DNA of 18,925 bases from Ruminococcus sp. AF31-8BH (GTDB lineage: Bacteria > Bacillota > Clostridia > Lachnospirales > Lachnospiraceae): positions 1 through 18,925 of the forward strand of contig NZ_QTVN01000027.1 of the NCBI RefSeq assembly GCF_003460605.1, written 5' to 3'. Both the position numbers and the translations under genes were made by a program. The notes below the pieces were generated by a model, which saw only the letters and a program-made list of their open reading frames with translations, made no database searches and had not been told where the DNA came from. Below are positions 4,794 to 12,234 of the stretch, in pieces. Position 1 is the stretch's first letter. Every line of letters begins with the position of its first letter.

Positions 4794-5648
4794 ATGAAGA
4801 AACAGGATTTTAAGGTGTTAAAGACCAAAGACTTGTACCCGTTTCCCGACAATCCGTTTCATGTGGCAGAGGATGAAACGCTGTCAGAATTAGCGGAAAG
4901 CATCAAGGAATTTGGCATTGTCACGCCGATAATCACACGCCCGAAAGAGGACGGGAACGGCTATGAAGTGATTGCAGGGCAGCGGCGTGTCCGTGCGTCT
5001 GAACTTGCAGGGATAAATACCGTGCCTGCGTTTGTCCTGCCCTTAGACCGTGACCGAGCCATCATCACCCTTGTAGACAGTAATTTACAGCGTGAGAATA
5101 TCCTGCCATCAGAGCGGGCGTTTGCCTACAAGATGAAATCCGAAGCCATGAAGCGGCAGGGTTTCCGCACAGACTTAACCTCGTCACAAGTTGTGACGAA
5201 GTTGCGGACGGACGACAAGGTGGCACAGGGCTTCGGCGTAGGCAGGATGACCGTACAAAGATTTATCCGTTTGACGGAACTGATACCGCCGATTTTGCGG
5301 ATGGTGGACGAGGGGAAAATCGCCCTCACGCCTGCGGTGGAACTGTCCTTTTTGAAGAAAGACGAGCAGGAAAACCTCTTTGCCACGATGGAGAGCGAAG
5401 AAGCAACGCCCTCACTCTCACAGGCACAGCGGATGAAAAGCCTAAGCCAGAGCGGGCGGCTTGACATGGATACGATATTTGCAATTATGACGGAGGAAAA
5501 GGGAAACCAGAAAGAAACCTTGAAAATCAACACAAGCAAGCTGAAAAAGTATTTTCCGAAGAACACAACGCCGAAGCAGATGGAGGAAACCATCATTAAA
5601 CTTTTGGAGCGTGAATTGCAGAGGAAACGGGGCAGGGACAGCCGCTAA
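4794..5648 (+). CDS. ParB/Spo0J-like DNA-binding protein
   Basis: A 284-residue protein from ATG 4794; the upstream mob stop is at 4783-4785 and AAAGG at 4778-4782 can serve as ribosome site. The N-terminal ParB/Srx-type domain is clear: LYPFPDNPF (14-22), SIKEFGIVTPII (36-47), VIAGQRRVRASELAG (59-73, the family GxRR box) and SNLQRENILPSERAFA (96-111, the second nucleotide/CTP-binding box). A helix-turn-helix lies around 140-165 (VAQGFGVGRMTVQRF). The C-terminus is basic. ParB-like proteins bind DNA and spread from parS-like sites. No ParA is nearby, so a role in maintaining the excised circle or in regulating the operon is inferred. A perfect palindrome lies within the gene (5181-5199). Confidence 0.88.
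   Translation: MKKQDFKVLKTKDLYPFPDNPFHVAEDETLSELAESIKEFGIVTPIITRPKEDGNGYEVIAGQRRVRASELAGINTVPAFVLPLDRDRAIITLVDSNLQRENILPSERAFAYKMKSEAMKRQGFRTDLTSSQVVTKLRTDDKVAQGFGVGRMTVQRFIRLTELIPPILRMVDEGKIALTPAVELSFLKKDEQENLFATMESEEATPSLSQAQRMKSLSQSGRLDMDTIFAIMTEEKGNQKETLKINTSKLKKYFPKNTTPKQMEETIIKLLERELQRKRGRDSR
5181..5199. repeat. Perfect 19-bp palindrome inside the ParB-like gene
   Basis: TCGTCACAA (5181-5189), one central G, and TTGTGACGA (5191-5199). It encodes part of SSQVVTK before the helix-turn-helix. Some ParB systems have a binding site within the parB gene itself, so it is a candidate operator or parS-like site. Codon constraint could also explain it. Confidence 0.5.
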
Positions 5649-5669
5649 TCTTCTCTTTTCGGGAGGTAA

Positions 5670-5690
5670 ATGCAGAAAATTGAGGTATGA
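5670..5690 (+). CDS. Six-codon upstream ORF
   Basis: ATG 5670 reads MQKIEV and stops at TGA 5688-5690. GGGAGG (5661-5666) is a good ribosome site just ahead, while the next gene (ATG 5694) has only GAGG about 10 bases away. Its stop is 3 bases before that ATG, so re-initiation or coupling is plausible. It may be chance. Confidence 0.25.
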   Translation: MQKIEV

Positions 5691-5693
5691 AGA

Positions 5694-5924
5694 ATGAAAG
5701 AAATCCAGTATGAGATTGTAAAGGAAATCGCCGTATTGTCTAAGGGCGACAGCGGCTACACAAAAGAAATCAATCTTATCTCATGGAACGGAAGAGAGCC
5801 GAAATATGACATCCGCAGCTTTTCCCCGAACCGTGAGAAGTGCGGAAAGGGTATCACGTTGAACGCTGATGAAGCAGCAGCACTCCTTGAAGCATTACAG
5901 AAAGAAGTAAACAGCGGGGATTGA
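5694..5924 (+). CDS. PC4/YdbC-family single-stranded DNA-binding protein
   Basis: A 76-residue protein resembling the YdbC family of Firmicutes: EIVKEIAVLSKGDSGYTKEINLISWNGREPKYDIRSF has the beta-strand pattern and the SWNGREPKYDIR signature (about 31-42), followed by KCGKGITL and a C-terminal helix ADEAAALLEALQKEV. The family folds like the PC4 transcription cofactor and binds single-stranded nucleic acid. Here it lies between the ParB-like gene and the recombinase operon end, near a relaxase that makes single strands. Protection or processing of transferred DNA is inferred. The full length matches the family. The start at ATG 5694 gives the conserved N-terminus. Confidence 0.85.
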   Translation: MKEIQYEIVKEIAVLSKGDSGYTKEINLISWNGREPKYDIRSFSPNREKCGKGITLNADEAAALLEALQKEVNSGD

Positions 5925-5936
5925 TGGTATCTGATT

Positions 5937-5981
5937 GACAGGGCGGGGCGTTTCCAGACGTTCTCCTGCCCTGTCTGGAAA
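5937..5981 (+). promoter_or_regulatory. Two mutually exclusive hairpins before the small gene at 5995
   Basis: GACAGGGC (5937-5944) can pair with GCCCTGTC (5968-5975), or TTTCCAGAC (5951-5959) with GTCTGGAAA (5973-5981). Both helices are perfect (8 and 9 bp) and compete for GTC at 5973-5975. The second reaches into the AAGGAA ribosome site (5980-5985). This is the layout of a translational switch; no ligand or protein can be named. Confidence 0.45.
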
Positions 5982-5994
5982 GGAAGATTTAAGT

Positions 5995-6186
5995 ATGGGC
6001 GAGGATAAGAAAGCAGATAAAAAGAGAAAGCGTATCGTGCCGAAAGCACCAGTTCAGATGATAATCAGCCGTGAATATGTCGGCACGCAGACAGTCACAG
6101 AAGCGTTTATCCCGATTATTTCCGAGGATATTCGGAAGAAGATTGCCGAGGGCGACACCTTCGACAATGAGGGGCTGTCCGCTTAG
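5995..6186 (+). CDS. Small conserved mobile-element protein, 63 aa
   Basis: ATG 5995 is chosen because AAGGAA (5980-5985) stands about 9 bases before it; the longer frame starts at a TTG inside the hairpins. The N-terminus is strongly basic (GEDKKADKKRKRIVPKAPVQ). Then comes a compact segment MIISREYVGTQTVTEAFIPI and ISEDIRKKIAEGDTFDN. Small proteins of this kind sit just ahead of serine recombinase genes in Firmicutes elements, where TnpW of Tn4451 is a positional analogue. I cannot show homology to TnpW. A role as recombination accessory or directionality factor is only a positional guess. A 54-base gap separates it from the recombinase. Confidence 0.7.
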   Translation: MGEDKKADKKRKRIVPKAPVQMIISREYVGTQTVTEAFIPIISEDIRKKIAEGDTFDNEGLSA

Positions 6187-6240
6187 AATGTACGCAATGG
6201 AACATGAAAACAGATAGGACAGATATGGAGGTTTTACAGT

Positions 6241-8151
6241 ATGGCAGGAATAAGAATGGAGAACAAGATTTATGAAGTCGGCATGTACTGCCGCTTGTCA
6301 AAAGACGATGGCACGGATAACGAGAGTGCGAGCATTGCGACACAGAAATCCATCCTCACGGATTATGTGAAAAAGCAGGGATGGCACTTAGCAAAAACGT
6401 ATGTGGACGACGGTTACTCTGGTACAAATTTCCAAAGACCAAGTTTCCAGAACATGATTAAGGACATTGAAAGCGGTCTGATAAACTGCGTTATCACGAA
6501 AGATTTATCTCGTCTGGGGAGGAACTATCTTGATTGCGGACTGTATCTGGAAGTGTTTTTCCCAGAGCATAATGTGAGGTATATAGCGGTCAATGACGGC
6601 GTGGACACGCTCAATAAATCCGCTATGGACATCACGCCTTTCCGCAACATCCTAAACGAAATGTATTCCGCCGATGTGTCGGTCAAGATAAAATCGGCGT
6701 ACCGAGCGAGGTTTCAGCAGGGGAAATTCATGGGGACGACAGCACCATACGGTTACGTCAAAGACCCCGCCGACCACAACCATCTGCTGATAGATGACAA
6801 AGTTGCCCATGTGGTAAGGGAAATATTTGACCTTGCGTTAGCGGGCAACGGAATCGCCAAAATCCGCAAGCACATCAACAAACAGCATATCTTACGCCCC
6901 GCCGCTTATGCGGCGGAGCAGGGGGCAACAGGCTATGAGAGGTATTTTGAGGAGAATGAGGAGAACCGTTATATTTGGAGCGAGAACAGCGTAAGGGGCA
7001 TTTTAAGAAGCCCGATATATGCGGGAAACCTTGCAGGCTACAAGCGGATTGCCGCCAACATGAAAAGCAAGAAACGCCCCTCTAAGCTGCCCGAAGAATG
7101 GGAAGTGATACCAGACACCCATGAGGGGATAGTCACGCAGGAGGAATTTGATACCGTACAGCAGCTTATTACAAGCCGCAGATTACCAGAAAACAAGGGC
7201 GGCTTTGAGAACATCTTTGCAGGCGTTATTAAGTGTGCGGACTGCGGCTATGCGATGCGGGCTATGAGTGCCAACAGGAGGAAACGCCCCGACATCATCG
7301 ACTGCGTACAATATTCCTGCAATAATTATGGCAGATACGGTAATATCATGTGTACCGCACACAGCATTGAAGCGAGGGACTTGTTCAACGCTGTCCTCAC
7401 CGACATCAACCGATTTGCGGATATGGCAGTCAATGATGAAAAGGCAGTGAGGGCGATTGAAAAGCGGCTCACGGAAACAGACCAGAGCAAGGCAAAGGCA
7501 CTGGAAAAGGAGCAAAGAAAACTGAACAAACGCCTTGCAGAACTGGACAGGCTGTTTTCCTCACTCTATGAAGATAAGGTGATGGAGCGTATTACCGAGC
7601 GGAATTTTGAGATGATGTCGGGAAAATACCAGAAAGAACAGCTTGAAATTGAAGCAAGGCTGAAAGAGGTAACGGAAACGCTCAGCGACAGCTATGAGAA
7701 GACGCAGGGTGTCCGTGATTTCCTCTCCCTAATCCGCAACTATCAAGGCATTAAGGAACTGGACGCAACCATCATAAACGCACTTATAGACAAGATACTT
7801 GTTTCGGAACGTGAGAAACTTACAGACGGAATGGTGCGGCAGGAAATCAAGATTTATTATAAATTCATCGGCTTTGTCGGTGAATTACATATCACACCGA
7901 CAAAGCGGTGGACTGCGTTAAAGCCTAAGAATTGTACGGTGTGCGGTGTTGAATATGTTCCCCGCTCTGGCATATCGAAGTATTGTCCTGCTTGTGCCAA
8001 GAAGATACAGAGGGAGAAATCAAACGAGAGCAAACGCAGGAGCAGGGAGCGAAACAGACAGGCATGTATTGAACTGTCCGCAAAAAATGACCGACTGATC
8101 TGGAGCAGAGGGAAGGGCGTATTATCCGGCAGGGCAACCATAACAAAATAG
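6241..8151 (+). CDS. Large serine recombinase (TnpX-like integrase/excisionase), chimeric C-terminus
   Basis: A 636-residue recombinase from ATG 6241, with GGAGG at 6227-6231. The resolvase domain has YCRLSKDDG with the likely catalytic S20, GYSGTNFQRPSF, and LSRLGRNYLD. The recombinase domain follows (APYGYVKDP, VREIFDLALAGNGIAKI, NSVRGILRSPIYAGNLAGYK). A zinc ribbon has C332/C335/C360/C371, then a coiled coil (about 400-495) and the DUF4368-like ILVSEREKLTDG...IKIYYKFIGF. A second Cys4 finger follows (C565/C568/C582/C585) with a very basic tail. Such enzymes move Tn4451-type elements as circles with a GA core. The ORF runs through the junction at 8089-8090, so residues 617-636 are read from the invaded gene. 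The native C-terminus in the circular form would differ. Confidence 0.93.
   Translation: MAGIRMENKIYEVGMYCRLSKDDGTDNESASIATQKSILTDYVKKQGWHLAKTYVDDGYSGTNFQRPSFQNMIKDIESGLINCVITKDLSRLGRNYLDCGLYLEVFFPEHNVRYIAVNDGVDTLNKSAMDITPFRNILNEMYSADVSVKIKSAYRARFQQGKFMGTTAPYGYVKDPADHNHLLIDDKVAHVVREIFDLALAGNGIAKIRKHINKQHILRPAAYAAEQGATGYERYFEENEENRYIWSENSVRGILRSPIYAGNLAGYKRIAANMKSKKRPSKLPEEWEVIPDTHEGIVTQEEFDTVQQLITSRRLPENKGGFENIFAGVIKCADCGYAMRAMSANRRKRPDIIDCVQYSCNNYGRYGNIMCTAHSIEARDLFNAVLTDINRFADMAVNDEKAVRAIEKRLTETDQSKAKALEKEQRKLNKRLAELDRLFSSLYEDKVMERITERNFEMMSGKYQKEQLEIEARLKEVTETLSDSYEKTQGVRDFLSLIRNYQGIKELDATIINALIDKILVSEREKLTDGMVRQEIKIYYKFIGFVGELHITPTKRWTALKPKNCTVCGVEYVPRSGISKYCPACAKKIQREKSNESKRRSRERNRQACIELSAKNDRLIWSRGKGVLSGRATITK
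8089..8090. other. Right element-target junction (probable GA crossover dinucleotide)
   Basis: To the right, frame 0 reads PTDLEQREGRIIRQGN, the continuous C-terminal part of an SNF2-type helicase. To the left that frame has an in-phase TGA (8088-8090) and the sequence is recombinase gene. An intact SNF2 gene normally has an Arg codon before this Pro, so the GA of the junction fits ..GA-CCG. TnpX-type recombinases cross over at GA. The exact base is inferred, because the left junction is not in the window. Confidence 0.65.
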
Positions 8152-9113
8152 TACAGATCTTCCGGTATGTAACAGAATCCACATTTGACAGTTATATGTG
8201 GCAGCTGATCGAGAACAAACAGAAATTCATATCACAGATTATGACAAGCAAGGCTCCGGTACGAAGCTGTGAGGATGTGGATGAAGCGGCTCTTTCCTAC
8301 GCAGAGGTAAAAGCTCTTGCAACCGGTAATCCGGCGGTGAAGGAGAAAATGGAATTGGATGTAGATGTGGCAAAACTGAAACTGTTAAAAGCCAACCATA
8401 TGAATAATCAGTACCGGCTGGAAGATGACATTGCCCGGAAATTTCCACAGCAGATCGCAACGCTGACAGAAATTATTGACAGCTATCGGGTAGATATCGC
8501 CCATTATCAGGAACACAAGATTCCAGATGCAGACCATTTCTTTATGGAAATCAGCGGTAAGGTATTTACTGACAAGAAAGAAGCAGGAACCGCACTTCTG
8601 GCAGCCTGCAAGGAGATACAGTCATTGGATACCGCCATGGATGTTGGAAATTATCAGGGATTCAATATGCGGGTTCAGTTTGACAGCTGGAGCAAAGCAT
8701 TTTACCTGTCAATGAAACATGAATCGGTATCGAAAATTCAGCTTGGAGCAGATACACTGGGCAATATTACCCGTATCAATAACTTGTTGGAAAGTTATCC
8801 GGAAAAGATGGCAGAAGCGGAGCAGAGACTGGAGACGGTACAGGAACAGCTGAAAAGTGCAAAAGAAGAGGTTGGCAAACCGTTTCCAAAAGAAGCCGAA
8901 CTGAACCAGATGATGGAAAGGTTATCTGAGTTGAATGCTTTATTAAATATGGATGAGCCGGAAGACTCAGGCAAAGAAATAAATGCAGCTGAACCAGAAG
9001 AGAAGCGTGTACGAGGTTCGATCCATGAAAAACTACAGGTTTATAAAGAAGCGAAACGAGACGGAAGTGAAAAAAGCCAGGGAAGCCGAAAGCATGACAT
9101 TGGCTTGGAATAA
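8091..9113 (+). pseudogene. 3' fragment of an ICE SNF2-type helicase gene, interrupted by the element
   Basis: 340 codons plus stop continue from the junction. The segment begins at helicase motif VI (QREGRIIRQGN), then IVQIFRYVTESTFDSYMWQL and ENKQKFISQIMTSKAPVRS, typical of the very large SNF2/DEAD helicase (often fused to a methylase) of clostridial ICEs. A coiled-coil region (about 8780-8960) and the tail RGSIHEKLQVYKEAK...HDIGLE end it. Everything upstream, including the ATPase motifs, is missing here and should lie beyond the element's left end. ATG 8196 is not supported as a start. The protein is probably not made while the element is integrated, and excision should restore it. Confidence 0.85.
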
Positions 9114-9124
9114 ATAATAATCAG

Positions 9125-9174
9125 AAATGGCATAATCCGGGAGAATAGGAAACTCCTTTGGTTATGCCATTTTT
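9125..9174 (+). terminator. Rho-independent terminator after the SNF2 fragment
   Basis: AAATGGCATAA (9125-9135) pairs perfectly with TTATGCCATTT (9162-9172), with inner CC/GG and GGAG/CTCC pairs and a T run to 9174. It ends the helicase gene and shows that a start near 9158 for the next gene is wrong. Confidence 0.8.
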
Positions 9175-9196
9175 CAATATGACAGGAGGAAGTAAT

Positions 9197-11962
9197 ATGG
9201 TAATGAACAGGATCATGGGAAAAGAAGCAAAGAAAATGCAGGATTACGCAAGAGAACAGATTGAACGGGCAGAGCGAAGGGGGATTTCCTTCCCAGAGGA
9301 TGTGAAAGAAGATATTTTCCGATATGCAGACCTGATCGGAGAGGAAGACAAGGTAAGAAGCCTGGTAAGAAATCTTGCAAGAGCAACGGAAGCGTCACAG
9401 GAAGAACGGGTGAATGATATCCTGTATGGTGCAGAGATGGAAATCCGGGATTTACCGGACGAGACGATTGGAAGACTGGAACTGTTGGATTATGGTTATA
9501 CGGCAGACGATATGGTTCCATTAAGAAAAGAGGCAGCATTGGAATACCATCGGACAGGTTCTAAGATTTATTGTCTGGAAAGCGATGGCAGCAAAGGAGA
9601 ATATGCAAGCCGGGAAATGATTCAGGAACACGATGGCTTATTTGGTATGGAAGTGCAGGAATGGCAGAGACGAAACGATTATGACAGAGAGGATGATTAT
9701 AATTATGGCGAAGATTTTGGAAATCCGCTGCAGGAACCAATGCGTGTGGTTGACCGGGACGAAGCATTAAGATTCTATGATGCAGGAGCAAATATTTATC
9801 TGATTACAACATTTTCACGCCCGGTACCCGCCATCGAACGAATGGAGATTGAACGAGGACCGGAGCATTACCAACTGCCATCCACGGAATGGGAGCGTTT
9901 TCATAACCTGGAATGGGAAATGAAGAAATATCCGCAGATTCAGTCATTAAGAGAAGCAGATCTTCTTCTTGGAACAGGACGGTCTTTTGGTATTTATCAG
10001 ATTCGTGATGGTTCTGCAGGAGAAGCCTACGCATTTATGAATATGAACTTCATTGAAAGCCATGGGATACAGATTCGGAAAGAAGATTATGAACTGGTTT
10101 ATACGGCAGAACGGACAGGAAATATGTCTCTGGGTGATATTTTTGAACAATTTAACATCAACAGACCGGCGGATTTTCGGGGACATTCTCTGTCTGTCAG
10201 TGATGTGGTTGTTCTGAATGATAACGGTCATGTGACGGCTCATTTTGTAGACAGTATCAGTTTTCAGGAAATCAATTCTTTTCTTGATTTAGAAGAAATA
10301 TCCTTAGATGAGCTGGCATACGAAGTAGATGAACGGTATTTTGCAATCCAGACGACAGAAGAAGGGTATGATTATTCCTTTTACGATGAAAATTTCCGTC
10401 TGATTGATGGTGGTGTCTATGAAAATTCAGAACAGTCTATGGAGGAAGTTGCGGATATCCTCTTGAATGAAGAGGGATGGACAGGGGACAGAATCCGAGG
10501 AGACTATGACAAACTCATGGAAAAAGTGGAGGAAGTAGAAGCTGCGGTGATGGCAGAAATCCAAAACAGTCAGGGAGAGTATAAGCCGCTTGCGAAGGTA
10601 GAAGAACTGGAAGAAGCCAATTATAACATGATTGATAATGTACTCAACAATTTGCCGCCGAAGAAAGAACCTTATCTGGAATACTATGCTGCTGAATGCG
10701 ACGAATTTCATGATATGGGAGCTTATGAGAAAAGCACAGATGTGAAAGAAATCGCAGCAATCTACGAGAAGTACAGAGAAAATCCGGAAAATGCTTATAA
10801 AGGCAGTGGAATGGGGATTATCTATCGTGATCCAGAGGACAGCCTGTTTGATGAAGCGGAGATTCGGATTGTAATGGGAACAACAATACACGGTGATTTC
10901 CTGGATGATGTGCGGTTTTTAAGGGATCAATCGGTGATGCGTGAAGGTTTGGAGAAGATTCGTGAAGCATTGCCAGATTATAAATACATCCCGATTCAGG
11001 ATGAGCGTGAGGCAATGTATCCGGAAAAAATGACAACAGAAGAATTGGCTGCAGCACTGGATGAAATTGCGGAAGATTTTGATCCGTATGACTATCGGGA
11101 CCATGTAGAGCCAGGGCAGGACACCATACAGGAAGTTATGCTGGATCTGCAAAGTGGAAATATTGGCTCTTATATTGCTTATTTGAAAGATATCGTGGAG
11201 GAAGAATGTGAGCAGTCTGTACGTGCAGGGGTATTGATAGAACGGTTAAAGTTCTATGAACCGGATTTATCCTCAAATATAGAACCTATGGTCTATGTAA
11301 ATTACTGTGAAAAAGAAGAACTGGCAAATCCACGCTGTCAGAAATTATCTGATCTGGACTCCAGGACTGCACAGCAGGATAAGGAGTGGTACGCAGAACG
11401 TAATCCGAGAACTAATGAGCCTACTATGACAGCCCAGATGTTTTTTACCATATATTATGCGGAAAAAAGCGACAAGATGCTACGGCAGTTTAAAGGTAAA
11501 ATTGATATTGGAACAGGAAATGGCGGTATTATAAGCCAATTAAAACTACAGAATGAGTTGCGGCTTACAGATGATAGCTGGATCAGATATCAGAAAAATA
11601 AGGGAAATGAAGAGTTCAAGAAGTACATGGAAGATCTGACTGATATGCAGGACCATGTGCTTCCATATCTGCAGAGCTTTTGCAGTCTGGAAGAAAAAGG
11701 TGTACAGGAGCGAAGAGAACAGCAGATTGCAGAAAAACAGGACAGTATGGTTGGAGTAGCCAGAACAGCTACAGAGATGAAAATGGAAAATACGAAGACT
11801 GCAGGGAAAGGGACTTCAATTAAACAGTCAGAAGTGAAGAGAGCAAATGTAAAAATAAAGAAACCGTCCATTCATGAACGATTGGAAATCAATAAGAGGA
11901 AAATTCAGGAAAAGCAGGGAAAAGATAAGGCGGAGAGAGGAGCTGATCTGGGTGTAAGATAG
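9197..11962 (+). CDS. YodL-domain polyvalent protein of a conjugative element
   Basis: A 921-residue acidic protein. ATG 9197 is chosen because GGAGG (9185-9189) is 7 bases upstream; the longer frame from TTG 9158 starts in the terminator. The N-terminal quarter is helical with two DUF4316/LPD-like repeats (KIYCLESDGSKGEYASRE...HDGLFGME; ALRFYDAGANIYLI). A YodL domain covers about 264-365, with FGIYQIRDG and GHSLSVSDVVVL (329-340). The middle and end are alpha-helical and acidic (EEVEAAVMAEI, YEPDLSSNIEPMVYVNYCEK), ending in a basic tail KKPSIHERLEINKRK. Polyvalent proteins of this class in ICEs and phages are thought to enter the recipient and counter host defences. Its biochemical activity is unknown. 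No signal peptide or membrane segment is visible. Confidence 0.75.
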   Translation: MVMNRIMGKEAKKMQDYAREQIERAERRGISFPEDVKEDIFRYADLIGEEDKVRSLVRNLARATEASQEERVNDILYGAEMEIRDLPDETIGRLELLDYGYTADDMVPLRKEAALEYHRTGSKIYCLESDGSKGEYASREMIQEHDGLFGMEVQEWQRRNDYDREDDYNYGEDFGNPLQEPMRVVDRDEALRFYDAGANIYLITTFSRPVPAIERMEIERGPEHYQLPSTEWERFHNLEWEMKKYPQIQSLREADLLLGTGRSFGIYQIRDGSAGEAYAFMNMNFIESHGIQIRKEDYELVYTAERTGNMSLGDIFEQFNINRPADFRGHSLSVSDVVVLNDNGHVTAHFVDSISFQEINSFLDLEEISLDELAYEVDERYFAIQTTEEGYDYSFYDENFRLIDGGVYENSEQSMEEVADILLNEEGWTGDRIRGDYDKLMEKVEEVEAAVMAEIQNSQGEYKPLAKVEELEEANYNMIDNVLNNLPPKKEPYLEYYAAECDEFHDMGAYEKSTDVKEIAAIYEKYRENPENAYKGSGMGIIYRDPEDSLFDEAEIRIVMGTTIHGDFLDDVRFLRDQSVMREGLEKIREALPDYKYIPIQDEREAMYPEKMTTEELAAALDEIAEDFDPYDYRDHVEPGQDTIQEVMLDLQSGNIGSYIAYLKDIVEEECEQSVRAGVLIERLKFYEPDLSSNIEPMVYVNYCEKEELANPRCQKLSDLDSRTAQQDKEWYAERNPRTNEPTMTAQMFFTIYYAEKSDKMLRQFKGKIDIGTGNGGIISQLKLQNELRLTDDSWIRYQKNKGNEEFKKYMEDLTDMQDHVLPYLQSFCSLEEKGVQERREQQIAEKQDSMVGVARTATEMKMENTKTAGKGTSIKQSEVKRANVKIKKPSIHERLEINKRKIQEKQGKDKAERGADLGVR

Positions 11963-11967
11963 AAAAG

Positions 11968-11997
11968 AAGAGCCAGAAGTCATAAAAGATGGCTTTT
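11968..11997 (+). terminator. Weak terminator-like hairpin after the YodL gene
   Basis: AAGAGCCA (11968-11975) pairs with TGGCTTTT (11990-11997) with one wobble and a 14-base loop. There is no T tract beyond the stem itself, so termination is uncertain. Confidence 0.35.
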
Positions 11998-12045
11998 GGA
12001 CTTGCTTTGATGGTTAACAAATGGGAATGATAGTGTGGCTTCACA

Positions 12046-12074
12046 TTGATAAACAATAGAAATACGTGTATAAT
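12046..12074 (+). promoter_or_regulatory. Sigma-A-type promoter of the hsd operon
   Basis: TTGATA (12046-12051) and TATAAT (12069-12074) are separated by exactly 17 bases. Transcription would start near 12081, giving a leader of about 150 bases before hsdM. No clear hairpin stands out in that leader. The AT-rich block starts here. Confidence 0.8.
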
Positions 12075-12234
12075 AAAACCAGTATTTCGGCCTATAGCGC
12101 TGTTTATTGGCATTGAAACTATGAAATGTTTTTAAGTGAAAATTAGGCAGATAAACAAGCGATTATGTCAATGATAGGTTCCTTGTGCTTAGTAGAGCAG
12201 GAATTATTACAACAGTATAGATGGAGAAAGAAAA

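Noticed and set aside
8196..9113. Separate 305-residue gene starting at ATG 8196
   Set aside because: The SNF2 similarity continues upstream of the ATG to the junction at 8091 and no ribosome site precedes 8196. It is a fragment of an interrupted gene.
10427..10891. 154-codon antisense frame inside the YodL gene
   Set aside because: Cysteine- and phenylalanine-rich composition typical of the shadow strand, with no ribosome site. The + strand gene is continuous and has a recognised domain.
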